The notes below the pieces were generated by a model. It had not been told where the DNA came from, searched no databases, and was given only the letters and a program-made list of their open reading frames with translations. A stretch of 46,206 nucleotides of DNA from assembly GCA_003427395.1 (NCBI GenBank), contig BFEA01000649.1, positions 592,192 to 638,397 of the forward strand. Direction: 5' to 3'. Shown in pieces: positions 30,368-39,444 of the stretch. Each line of letters begins with the position of its first letter. Within the stretch, counting starts at the first letter, position 1. A program made the position numbers and the translations under genes. Origin of the DNA: Chara braunii. Lineage: Eukaryota > Streptophyta > Charophyceae > Charales > Characeae.

Positions 30368-30790
30368 CTAATTCTTCCTAAGCCTTTTCTCTCTTTGGAT
30401 TGTGTTTAAAATTAGTTCCCAGTTTCTGCCGTCAGTAAAACTTTCCGACAAAACTGGTTCGGGGAACCTGTCAAACACAATCGGAGCTAAGTTACTCACT
30501 ACTCTTGCTCCTTTTCTTTCTAACTCTCTCTTTTCTTGATTAATTATATCACTAATCCAACTCTGAAAGGACTCGCGATCTGTCTCTCTCTCTCTCAATA
30601 AGGGAATATAGGGCCGGATATCGTATTCACCAATGTCAAGGAACTTCACTACAAGGATATACACCTTCCCAAGTGCATGTTTTTCCTTCAGGGATATGCA
30701 ACGCTCTATCTTGTAGGGGAAAGCTCCTCCACTGGTGAAGGGAACCAAAACGTCTAGTGTTGTCGTGATTGCCGGACAGTAACCAGACAT
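30368..30790 (-). CDS. Accessory ORF copy A
   Basis: A 140-residue protein of unknown function, starting at ATG, directly upstream of gag in element orientation. Landmarks are SGGAFPYKIERCISL, KFLDIGEYDIRPYIP, a W-containing helix-like middle with many charged residues, APIVFDRFPEP and DGRNWELILNTI. These positions define the C-terminal domain of a paralogous family repeated upstream (copies B to E). No signal peptide or membrane segment. I know of no family with this pattern. Position between PBS and gag is where Ogre-type elements carry an extra ORF, but I cannot show homology to that. Confidence 0.7.
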   Translation of the reverse strand: MSGYCPAITTTLDVLVPFTSGGAFPYKIERCISLKEKHALGKVYILVVKFLDIGEYDIRPYIPLLRERETDRESFQSWISDIINQEKRELERKGARVVSNLAPIVFDRFPEPVLSESFTDGRNWELILNTIQREKRLRKN

Positions 30791-30844
30791 TGCCTAGTCC
30801 CTAGCGACTCCCATGATCCTTCTTTGTCTCCGATCCGTCTAATC

Positions 30845-31432
30845 CTATCCAGTGTCTGAATCGCCAATGTTGACACTGCTCCACTTCCTATCTCTCAAAA
30901 CGGCATTAAGGATAGGCTCCCAATCCTCACCATTGACGAAACTATCTGGAATAGAACTTGGAAAACTCTCATACTCAGTAGGCTCTACACTCCAGGTAAC
31001 TTTCTTACCTTCCTTCTCGAGTTTGTCTCTGTATTTACAGACGTGACTAAGTGCCCACTCGTAACACTCAGTATACCGCCGCCAAATCTTCCTAGTCACT
31101 GGAGTGTATATACGTACGTCATATTCATTGGTCTCTAGGAAGCGAGTTACTACCACATACACTTTCTCCTCTGCCTCATATATGGCTAAGACAATGTATC
31201 TCTCAATCTCATAAGGAAATGCTCCTCCTACCGTGAGGGGCTCTAAATCCCTGAGTAATCGCGAGATGACCGAAGAATTAATATCTGGTAGTTCGCTTCC
31301 TTCAGCCTTCTCCCAACTATGCTTGCTTCCTAAGAAACCAGCATACTCCTCAGCCATAACAAGCTCCTTCCTATTGTCAGGTGAGGGAAAATTCAAGAGA
31401 AGCTTCGTCTTGAACTTCGAACCGACGTACAA
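30845..31432 (-). CDS. Accessory ORF copy B (longest copy in the array)
   Basis: The frame is open beyond 31432 up to a TAG near 31470, giving about 208 residues; the first ATG is at 31357 (MAEEYAG). Upstream of that ATG the frame already reads FPIPLYVGSKFKTKLLL and PDNRKELV, which resembles PLYGDRFLEVSYIYSGG of the LTR-encoded ORF. It then shows VGGAFPYEIERYIVL, RFLETNEYDVRIYTP, KVTWSVEPTEYESFP and NGEDWEPILNAVLRDRKW. This suggests a two-domain parent protein (N-terminal domain plus the AFPY/DGxxW domain). Function unknown. It is followed after about 55 bases by copy A. Confidence 0.7.
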   Translation of the reverse strand: MYVGSKFKTKLLLNFPSPDNRKELVMAEEYAGFLGSKHSWEKAEGSELPDINSSVISRLLRDLEPLTVGGAFPYEIERYIVLAIYEAEEKVYVVVTRFLETNEYDVRIYTPVTRKIWRRYTECYEWALSHVCKYRDKLEKEGKKVTWSVEPTEYESFPSSIPDSFVNGEDWEPILNAVLRDRKWSSVNIGDSDTG

Positions 31433-31497
31433 AGGTATCGGAAAACAGAGTCTTCGGTCGCGTGACTAGGTCATTCTCGCTTGCCTTACCAACCACA

Positions 31498-32233
31498 ACA
31501 ATAACTTCTAGAAGAGGCGCCTAGTCTCTCCTGTCAGCGAAGCTATCCGTAGTCAGAAAACTAGGGAGTCTCTCAAATTGCCTGACTCGTTTCCCCCAAG
31601 TCACTTTCTCATGCGAGCTTCGAAGTCGCTCCCTTACCCTTGAAAGGTGAATGTACACTCTCCTTAGGCACTCTAAATAACCTTTTTCTTCTCTTATTCC
31701 TTCCTAAGCATAAACCCTCACGTCAAGTTCGTTGATCTTGAGAAATCTGACCACTGGAACATAGAATACTAAACGCCCTTCTCTACAGACGTCGTGTCTC
31801 AATATCTCGAACGGACGGTCAGTCTTAGTTACTTTATCTAACCATCCTCTACCAATGGTCACAGTCGCAATTGACGTAGAGTTTTCACATTCCAATATCA
31901 TTGCCTTGGGCTGCTCCTAACGTCTCTAGCCAGACTGTCCGCATGATGCTGTCTAGATAGGATGGTCTTATCCCTCGCATGCAGTATCACTCTCCTCCCG
32001 TCCGAAATCTTGCAATCCAGCAGATGCCTAATCCTAATCTGATCCGTAATTGCTCTAAAAGCAGCCGCCCGCATAAGCTCAAGGTAGTGTTCTACCATGC
32101 CAATCTCATCGCGCCTACCTAGCCTAGTGTCGCATCCTCTCACGGTCCCGATGACAGTCGCTCGTTGCTCATCTAGATAGACCTCGAAGCAAAAGCTCTC
32201 TCCATTATCAGGAATGTAGACATCTCTTAGCAT
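31498..32233 (-). pseudogene. Decayed accessory ORF remnant
   Basis: Two overlapping frames carry parts of the same family. 31898-32233 (starting ATG) has SFCFEVYLDEQRATVIGTVR, MRAAAFRAITDQIRIRHLLD and KISDGRRVILHARDKTI, the N-terminal domain. 31704-31901 has DRPFEILRHDVCREGRLVFY and RFLKINELDVRVYA, the start of the C-terminal domain. To the left, 31500-31700 keeps only scattered matches, for example to KVTW and to the RFP segment. The N-terminal domain is complete here, which makes this remnant useful for defining the family. It lies between copies C and B. Confidence 0.6.
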
Positions 32234-32236
32234 GGC

Positions 32237-32632
32237 TCACCACACTCGGTCCCTAAGTACCGCGTTGAGGATTGGTCCCCAGTCCTTCCCGTCGCAGAAG
32301 CTAGCGGGAACAGGCGGACTTGGGAATCTCTCAAACTCTCTAGGCAGGACACTCCAAGTCACTTTCTTCCCTTGTTGTCTCAGCAACAGCCTTTTATCCA
32401 GAACATATTCTTCAGCAGCTATCCAACATGCCTCGTAATCGATCCCTCTCCTTGTCTCAGCAGCTACGTACGGCCCCATATCATAGTTATCCGTATCAAG
32501 AAACCGAGCTGCAAGGACGTACAAGGTCACTGAGTCGTGCTCACAAGTCACACACCTCTCAATGACGTACGGGAAGGCATCCCCAGCCGTGATCCTAGTC
32601 AGTGCCTCTATCGCTTTCGTTACTGCTGACAT
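32237..32632 (-). CDS. Accessory ORF copy C
   Basis: A 131-residue frame starting at ATG. It shows AGDAFPYVIERCVTC, ARFLDTDNYDMGPYV, a tryptophan (CW) in the middle helix region, KKVTWSVLPREFERFPSPPV and CDGKDWGPILNAVLRDRVW. It begins directly at the C-terminal domain (no N-terminal domain visible in this frame). It is separated from copy D by 7 bases, so the two would sit on one transcript. Closest by eye to B and D. Unknown function. Confidence 0.7.
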   Translation of the reverse strand: MSAVTKAIEALTRITAGDAFPYVIERCVTCEHDSVTLYVLAARFLDTDNYDMGPYVAAETRRGIDYEACWIAAEEYVLDKRLLLRQQGKKVTWSVLPREFERFPSPPVPASFCDGKDWGPILNAVLRDRVW

Positions 32633-32639
32633 TGACTAC

Positions 32640-33035
32640 TTACCAGGTTTGCCTTCTCAGCGCTGCATTGATAATTGGCTGCCAGTTTCTACCATCACAG
32701 AATCCTTTGGGTACTGGCGGGGTAGGAATCCTCTCATAAATCCTAGGCAGTACGCTCCAACTCACTTCTATCCCTTTTTGTCTCAATTGATCCCTCTCGA
32801 CTCTGACACACTCCATTACGACATCCCAGTTGGTAAAGAAATTAGGGTCCTGATCAGCCCCTTCTAGGATGTAAGGTCGAATATCATAATCATCAGTGTC
32901 AAGGAATTTAGAGACAAGCACATGCATAGTCGTTGTACTTTTTACACAAGTAATGCATTTTACAAACATATAAGGGAAGGCACCACCGCAGGTGACACGA
33001 GTTAGGGTTTCTAGGATATTATACTCTTCAGTCAT
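32640..33035 (-). CDS. Accessory ORF copy D
   Basis: A 131-residue frame from the ATG at 33035 (MTEEYN; an earlier non-ATG opening exists at 33092). It contains CGGAFPYMFVKCITC, SKFLDTDDYDIRPYI, NWDVVMECVR, EVSWSVLPRIYERIPTPPVP and CDGRNWQPIINAALRRQTW. The start M(A/T)EEY is shared with copy B. The first half of this gene plus its leader has been duplicated in tandem, producing copy E. Confidence 0.7.
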   Translation of the reverse strand: MTEEYNILETLTRVTCGGAFPYMFVKCITCVKSTTTMHVLVSKFLDTDDYDIRPYILEGADQDPNFFTNWDVVMECVRVERDQLRQKGIEVSWSVLPRIYERIPTPPVPKGFCDGRNWQPIINAALRRQTW

Positions 33036-33628
33036 TATCTGGTTTCTGACTGATGGACTTCTCAAGCGAAGGGTCCAGAAAACAAATTCCAAACCCTTGC
33101 TTGCAGGTCTGAATCACTTCAGACAGACTTCTGCAAGAGGCCCCTCCTCTAGCCGAAAGTCTTTCTGACCTGAGTCAGACCTTGTACGAAATATGTTAGA
33201 CTGCTGCCTAGTCACAGAATATTGACATCCCAGTTGGTAAAGAAACTAGGGTCCTGATCAGCCCCTTCTAGGATGTAAGGTCGAATATCATAATCATCAG
33301 TGTCAAGGAATCTAGAGACAAGCACATGCATAGTCGTCGTACTTTTTACACAAGTAATGCATTTGACAAACATATAAGGGAAGGCACCACCGCAGGTGAC
33401 ACGAGTTAGGGTTTCTAGGACATTATACTCTTCAGTCATCATCTGGTTTCTGACTTATGGACTTTCCAAGCGAAGGGTCCAGAAAACAAATTCCAAACCC
33501 TTGCTTGCAGGTCTGAATCACTTCAGATAGACTTCTGGAAGAGGCCCCTCCTCTAGCTGAAAGTCTTTCTGACCTTAGCCAGAACTTGTACGAAATATGT
33601 TAGACTGCTGCCTAGTCACAGAATATTG
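32821..33628. repeat. 404-bp tandem duplication in the leader
   Basis: Unit 1 is 32821-33224 and unit 2 is 33225-33628. Both start ACATCCCAGTTGGTAAAGAA and end CACAGAATATTG. About 15 differences over 404 bp. It duplicates the leader plus the 5' half of accessory ORF D. Confidence 0.95.
33212..33439 (-). pseudogene. Accessory ORF copy E, 3'-truncated duplicate of D
   Basis: Nearly identical to the first ~72 residues of copy D (MTEEYN, CGGAFPYMF, SRFLDTDDYDIRPYI, FFTNWDV), then it runs three codons into duplicated leader sequence and stops. It was created by the 404-bp tandem duplication, so it lacks the DGxxW half. It is the first ORF after the PBS and might act as a short upstream ORF. Confidence 0.8.
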
Positions 33629-33667
33629 TGACCAAGGTCCGCTCCCAGGAACTCAAGATTTTTGAGT

Positions 33668-33684
33668 CCCCGGCAACGGCGCCA
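33668..33684 (-). promoter_or_regulatory. Primer-binding site of element 1 (tRNA-Asp)
   Basis: Read on the minus strand it is TGGCGCCGTTGCCGGGG, complementary to the 3' end of plant tRNA-Asp (CCCCGGCAACGGCGCCA) over all 17 bases. It lies 4 bases (TTTT) inside the LTR border at 33689. Initiates minus-strand cDNA synthesis and fixes the element orientation independently of the genes. Confidence 0.95.
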
Positions 33685-33983
33685 TTTTTGTCGCGCCCCC
33701 ACTGCTTCAGGGGTTCGATGAGATGTCCTTCCCCGAACCGAGCTCAGTGGGTTGGGGGACTGAAAGACTGTCACGCAGGATTTTTGATAGGTATAAAAAT
33801 AGAGGTGTATTCAGAGGCAGTCACACTTAGTCATACAACCGAGTAGTCAGGGTTATCCCTCCTGCCAGCGGCGACACGGCTTAGAGTGAGGCGTTCGGGT
33901 TTATCGCCTGCACCTGACCCCGTATAAAGGATATACCCAAGGTCACCGGAGTCCCTATCATTCAGGAGTCCTTCTGGCTGCCT

Positions 33984-34158
33984 TGAGTGTAACCTGTATA
34001 AAATAAGGAGGAAAATAACAAACATGCATCATAGAGCAATTGACACTGACAAAATGAGAAGACCAGAAACNTGAGTGTAACCTGTATAAAATAAGGAGGA
34101 AAATAACAAACATGCATCATAGAGCAATTGACACTGACAAAATGAGAAGACCAGAAAC
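33984..34158. repeat. Identical 87-bp direct repeat flanking a single N
   Basis: 33984-34070 and 34072-34158 are identical and separated by one N at 34071. The left LTR has only one copy (around 15837-15923). Best explained as overlapping contig ends joined with an N instead of merged. Confidence 0.9.
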
Positions 34159-34297
34159 CAGACTCTGCAAGAGTATGACCAGAGATACGAGACTGAAGAG
34201 TAGTACACGGAGTATGCAGGGAGCAGCCATTGGAGGCCTGTAGTAACTAATGAATAATAATGTTGTAATACATCATAGTGACTGAAAAGAGAGAACC

Positions 34298-34771
34298 TCA
34301 ATCAATGATAATAAGCGGTACCCCCTCGTGAGTGAGTACTACCGTCTGGGACTCCATATCTGGTGCCTCGTCATTGAGAATTCGAGTGGCTATAGACTCT
34401 AGAACCACATAGCTGATATCGAGAGGCGCTGCTGGATCAATCTTGCAAATATAGGCCATGCATCTCACTATCTCCTTGTCTGTGACGCTCCTGAGATAAA
34501 GCTTCTCCGCAAGAGTGATGTCGCCTGTAGCTCCGATCAATATCTCAATCCGTCCTCTCCCACCAGAGTAGATGTAGGATACCTCGAGGAAACGATCTCC
34601 GTAAAGAGGCTTCCGAAAAGCCTGCATAGCAAAGTCCGTCCCAACCAAATGACGGTAGCCATCTCCGAGATATGGGACCGGACCCTGCCCTCTCGGGGGA
34701 CCAATAACTGTCTCGGACCTAGGGTTGTCTGACATGTAGGAGTCAATCACCCTGAAGTAGATACCGTGCAA
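34298..34771 (-). CDS. LTR-encoded ORF, 157 residues (right copy)
   Basis: Counterpart of 16065-16538, also open from a TTG to the same stop (PLIIID). About 134 of 157 residues match. Conserved blocks are PRSETVIGPPRG, HLVGTDFAMQAF, KPLYGDRFLEVSYIYSGGRG and KIDPAAPLDISYVV. Of about 34 base differences about two thirds alter the protein, which is not far from what no selection would give, so the lack of stops may reflect limited time rather than constraint. As part of the 5' LTR it lies upstream of or within the R/U5 region of the element transcript. Function unknown. Confidence 0.5.
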   Translation of the reverse strand: MHGIYFRVIDSYMSDNPRSETVIGPPRGQGPVPYLGDGYRHLVGTDFAMQAFRKPLYGDRFLEVSYIYSGGRGRIEILIGATGDITLAEKLYLRSVTDKEIVRCMAYICKIDPAAPLDISYVVLESIATRILNDEAPDMESQTVVLTHEGVPLIIID

Positions 34772-34852
34772 AAAGATGTGCGATCCTCCTCAATGTCGCT
34801 CTCCTCCGTCGCCGCTCATCGGTCGCCAGCACTCCTGTCGCTATCCACAGAC

Positions 34853-35416
34853 TCAGCCTTTGTGAGTGTCCCAATCGAAATAGTCACCAAGATCAACGTC
34901 ACTCACAGAGCAGGGCTCCAATTCCGACTCATCTGTCTCTAATCTCTGTACGCATGTGGTGATTGGGACCCCGGATCTGGCTATCTCTCTCCGGATCCGG
35001 TCGTCCTTCCGCCTCTTCTCCTTGCTGCGAGACTCACTAAGGGGTTTGGGGTTGCATCCATCAAAATCAAAGAGCACACCCCCATGTGCTGAAGGTACGC
35101 GAGAGAACATCACGTGTAGCCAGTTGTCCCTCCAATAGCTCTCCCTGCGAAATATATAATCCCCAATCCTATCGTATGTGGTGCCCTTCACTCCCGTCTC
35201 TGCCCCCTTCACCGAGTAGGTGATCACGAGCGTGTGTCTCGAGGTCGAGGAATCATTAGCCCTGATAGTGAAACTCTGATGTCCCACATGCCTGTAGCAG
35301 AACCTCTCAATCAATCTACCCCACGTAGTGGCAGTCTCACGATGACGGGCCAGCTTGGATAGAAGGTGCACTATCACTAAAGCAAATACTCCCTCCAAGA
35401 CCTGCCCAGATAGCAA
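34853..35416 (-). CDS. LTR-encoded ORF, 187 residues (right copy)
   Basis: Counterpart of 16620-17183, open throughout, about 166 of 187 residues matching. Conserved blocks include WGRLIERFCYRHVGHQSFTI, TLVITYSVKGAETGV, YIFRRESYWRDNWLHV, GGVLFDFDGCNPKPLS and SVSDVDLGDYFDWDTH. It has one internal ATG (WLHVMFSR) but none near the opening TTG; the AG at the opening (GGGCAG) is conserved and may be a splice acceptor. Function unknown; a non-coding origin is not excluded. Confidence 0.5.
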   Translation of the reverse strand: MLSGQVLEGVFALVIVHLLSKLARHRETATTWGRLIERFCYRHVGHQSFTIRANDSSTSRHTLVITYSVKGAETGVKGTTYDRIGDYIFRRESYWRDNWLHVMFSRVPSAHGGVLFDFDGCNPKPLSESRSKEKRRKDDRIRREIARSGVPITTCVQRLETDESELEPCSVSDVDLGDYFDWDTHKG

Positions 35417-36861
35417 TCAGCAACTCAATGTGGAGGCCTGTTTGAATGGGCCCGGCTGGACAACTAATCAATATAAAGCCCGCCTGAATGGGCCCGGCTG
35501 AACAGCAGCTATCTCATAAGAAAGTGCCCGCCTGAAGGGGCTTGGATGAAAACTTTAACAATCTCGAGAGGTGGGCCCACCTGAAGGGGCCTGACTGAAC
35601 AACAATAATCTCAAGTAGGCCCGCCTGAAGGGCCCGGCTGAATAGCAACTGATCAGTAGAACATCTCATGCACAGGGATCAGTCACAAGTGTTGAATGTA
35701 CTAGGGCTAGAATGAGCCAGGCCATCTATGCAGGGACTGAACTGCCAATGTTCCCCGTGCGAGGAAAAATATCTTGCTCATGAGGTGTTGCTGATCATCA
35801 AAGAAATAAATCAACGGGTGCGTGATGGCAAATCATCCCATCTAGGAATCGTATTGCTCGGGCGTACGTGGACTCGCACTCAAACAACAATATCCAGCCT
35901 GGGCGCATGCATATCCAGCGCAAGTGCACATGGGCGCGCACTCAAATAACGAAACTCAGCCTGGGCGCACACGGGCGCGCTGTCGGTGCGAATACCCTTA
36001 CAAGGGTATCCGCCCTGTTTTTTTGCAAGCGACATAAAATAGTTTGGTTTAAAGTCTAAGTATACCGTGCTAGGCGCGGCGGCGTCTGTGATTCATGTTG
36101 ACAGGATGGTCGACTAGAGTAACGAGTGCGTGGGCACGCATGTTTAAGGCGCGCGTGATTCATCCCCTAAGATTGATTACGAAACCGGCATGGGCGCCGG
36201 TCTCTTTACTTTTATCTTTATCTTTAAGTTTTACTTTTGGTTACTCTTGATTAACCTAGGGTCTAGGGGATATTTTGTTTCAATGGCCACGTCTGACCGG
36301 GTCGAGCGCGCATGCGGAGATCTACCCCGACGATGGCATAGGCATCGACGGCGACGATGTGACTGTGATAGGTCGGCGCGGACTCTCGGTGACCGTGCGT
36401 GTACGCGTGGGCTCAGGAATGGCGCGAGACGCTTTTGCGGCCCTGAACGGCCGCGCGGTATCATCCTATATAGAGTCTCGGGTGTAGCTATCGTAGGCTT
36501 GGGCTTAGCCCTATAGGTTATGACATTGTACTATTACTACGGAGGTTCCAGGATCGAGGCCAGCGGACGTCGGCGCGGTAGCGGCGGGAGCATAGAGGAG
36601 GAAGCCGATGGGGTTGAGGGCCCGATGGGGCTATCCCCCCTTGGTTTTTGTTAGCCGGCGCGGCAAAGAACCCGGTCCATGAAGCCGATAGGGTACCGGC
36701 AGTTCCCGCCCTCTGTTTAGGAGTTTTTTTATGTGTATATATCATTTTATTTTACTTCTATTTTTCTCACTATTAGGTACGGCCCATTTGACTTTGGGTG
36801 CGGTACCGCGATTGACTGCCCAAAGCCTGAGGAACCGCGGGTGGGGTGCCACCGCGGCCAG

Positions 36862-36901
36862 GCCGTCGGGACACCCGTAAAAGATTGAGACAATACGGGG
36901 G
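36862..36901 (+). pseudogene. Degenerate U6 5'-half duplicate
   Basis: GTCGGGACACCCGTAAAAGA and the following TTGAGACAATACGG align with the U6-like 5' half 89 bases downstream (TTCGGGACATCC..TTAAAATTGGAACGATACAG) at about 70-75% identity. Flanking GC-rich bases also match loosely, so this looks like an old tandem duplication. Confidence 0.5.
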
Positions 36902-36949
36902 GGGGCCGTGTGGCCTTCGGAGGAGTCACGGGGCATTGCCCCGGCCGAA

Positions 36950-37042
36950 GTCCTTCGGGACATCCATTAAAATTGGAACGATACAGAGAAGATCAGCATG
37001 GCCCCTGCGCAAGGATTATACAGATATAGCATAGGAAGGCCG
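36950..37042 (+). ncRNA. U6 snRNA-like sequence (5' two thirds)
   Basis: U6 is the catalytic-centre snRNA of the spliceosome. Here GTCCTTCGGGACATCC (5' stem-loop), AAAATTGGAACGATACAGAG, AGATCAGCATGGCCCC and TGCGCAAGGAT follow the U6 order, including the ACAGAGA box and AGC triad. After GGAT the text (TATACAGATATAGCATAGG) no longer resembles the U6 internal stem-loop (normally GACACGC...). There is no TATA box about 30 bases upstream and no plant upstream sequence element that I can see; a TTTT follows at 37056-37059. Likely a U6 pseudogene or captured fragment inside the LTR of element 2. Confidence 0.8.
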
Positions 37043-38035
37043 ACAATCAGGCACATTTTGCACTTTCGCATTCGACTGGCTGTCGGACCGTACCACGTTG
37101 AGGCGCCGGGGTGACGTCAACCCGGCTGGGAGACGGAGTGATAGCGCAGCGGACGGGCGGCTGCTCAAGGGGGTGTACCTGGACGGCATAGGCAGCCAGA
37201 TACGTTCGGGATAAGAGATTGAGTGAAGGCTGGTGTGGCGCAGTGAGGCAAAGGAGCGACGAGCTAACAGCGAGCCGGCGACGGAAGGATTGGTTGAAGG
37301 AAGGCTCGGCGGCACATATAGGAGGAGGGGATGAACCCGGGCGCAGAGCCACGTCCAGGTGCATGCGAATGAGGGTGAAGAAGGTGATAGCGGGAAGTGA
37401 AGGAGGCGAGGAGCAGTGGGAGTACACAGGCAGCAAGGGAGGCGGTAGGCGTTGGTACTAAGCGGGGTGCAAGGGCTGTGAAGGGAAGGAATGAACCTGG
37501 CGCGATTTCGCGTCGGGTACATGCGAAGGATGGCACGACAGAGCAGGCGAGGAGATAAGTATGGCGAGGGGGGTGAGATCATGAATCCATCGTTCCTTAT
37601 TGGAATTCGGTGGGAAAGAGTGTTAGACTGGGGTTTCAGCCCCGGGCGACCACAGCGGTAGTGTTAGTTTTAGTAGTAGATCAATAGGATTAGAGTTAGT
37701 AGAGAAGAATCGTGCGCCGGGATATGGCGGGAGAAGGTAAGGAAGGAGGGAACGAGATTTCACCCGATTCTTGAGGGTATCGAGTAAAAGGAGATGGTGA
37801 ATTACTGTTTTAGGGCCGGGCGAATTCGATGGTAGCCTTAAACTTTGTGTTAGAATAGTAAGTTAGAAGTCAGTACAGAAATGGGCTGCGCTAGGGGAGG
37901 GAAGCCTTAAAATGATGACGGATCTTGTCGCGTTTCAGCGGAAGATTCATTCCCATTTTTTTTGTCTGTTTTTTCCTTTTTTGTCTTTTTCGTACGTGTT
38001 CCTGCGGGGCACGGTTTTTTTGCAGTAAGCAACAT

Positions 38036-38099
<64 letters not shown>

Positions 38100-38124
38100 T
38101 GAGAGAGAGAGAGAGAGAGAACGG
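38036..38124. repeat. (GA)n microsatellite
   Basis: GAGA units from about 38036 to 38120 with one AAACT interruption near 38096. Frames reading through it on either strand are serine/leucine or arginine/glutamate artefacts. Confidence 0.95.
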
Positions 38125-39444
38125 GCAACGGCGGGGCAACGCTAACGAGACAAAGCGATGGCGAGTGAGGCGCAGCGGGGAGGAGGATAGCATACGCGAT
38201 CCTCTATGGAATCGAACAAGGGAAAAGTCTGAGTTTGGGTTTTCATGTCGGGCGATTAAAGATTCGAGGTTAGTTTTAGCAGAAGCTTAGTAGATTAGTA
38301 GTTAACGGGAAGGGGAGCTGCGCCCAGGGAGAGGGGTAGTTCGCTGCTACAAAAATAAAAAAACTAAAATAAAATTAATAGTATATGAAGTGAACCCGCC
38401 CGCGCTTTGGGACCAGCGGGGGTAGCAGGGAGAAAGTCTTGTAGTCTGTGGTTCGTACTCACTTCATAGAGGTCTACTTCCCATACGTGTCTGGGCGGGT
38501 ACGTTTCCTGGCCAGCGGACCGGCCAGGCTCGTTACAAGGAGAGCGCGAGCGTGAATAGGATACATATGGCCGTTAGTTCGGTTGGGGGCGCGGTCGGGT
38601 ACAGGTGCCGAGAATGAGAACCGCCGAGAGGATCTGGCCTGCTCCGTTGGATAGTTGGATGAGCTGCGTCTGGGACTAGGTGAGGATATGACTGCTTCAT
38701 CGGCAGTTCAGATGACCGCAACTAAATGATGAAGTGCATTAGACGAGCTACAGCGGCGGACTCGCTCGAGTTGGCTCGCTCTGGTGATGGGAGGAATGGC
38801 GGAACACGGACTGCGAAGGTGCTGTCCTACCTGACTAGTTGGCACGCTGTGTGCCTCAACAGGAGGGACTGCGGGTGAACCGTAGGTGAAGCTGTAAGGG
38901 TCGGTGTCAACCGGGGGCAGGGGGCCTCTCTTCTGCAAACCTTGCAGGAGAGTTCCTTCCGAACCTGGTCAGTTACTGCTTCGAAGTGGCAGGGAGCTAG
39001 CAGAAAGGACGGTGGACCTACTTATTTAGTCAAACCAAAGTAGGGAGGAACTACTACTGCGGGTCTGTGCGGGCCACTATTGTGGATGGCACGCAAACCA
39101 CGACTGGGTCTGAGTACTTCGTGAAGAGAGTTACGGTCCGCCATAGGTTGGACACAGGCTACCGCCGTAAGTGGCTGGCAACAGGGTGCGAGTTGCGGCC
39201 GCTGTTGCGGACAGGAGTTACGGTGAACTGTGCGCCATTGTTGTGGACCACCGCCACCTGCTGTTGTTGTGTCTGAAAGGCTATTGCAAGAGATTGTGTG
39301 GCCGCGGGCGGGCAGAGGAAAGGTGTTAAAACTCAGAGAGGTGCAGGCCGGCAGGTAGCGGGTTAGTGCAGCAAGGGTTGTGGAGTTATTGGGAGCTTGA
39401 CCCCAGTGGGTTGGCCAGGAGAGAGTTAACCAAGTTGTTACCCT

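Larger units (their letters stand above)
33689..35980 (-). mobile_element. Retrotransposon 1, right (5') LTR, interrupted
   Basis: Starts TGTCGCGCCCCCACTGCTTC next to the PBS and matches 15544-17785 at about 93% identity. Homology ends at CGC 35978-35980 in the middle of a tandem array, where TGTCGGTGCG begins. The rest of this LTR should lie to the right of element 2, beyond the window. It carries the two LTR ORFs, the conserved ~50-bp array and an artefactual 87-bp repeat. Confidence 0.92.

Noticed and set aside
36275-36487. 70-codon ORF with YPDDGIGIDGDDVTVIG
   Set aside because: The composition is somewhat protein-like, but it is short, isolated and without a recognisable partner; not enough to call a gene.
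37891-38290. ORFs of 73-121 codons
   Set aside because: They read through the (GA)n tract and are Ser/Leu or Arg/Glu repeats without other signal.
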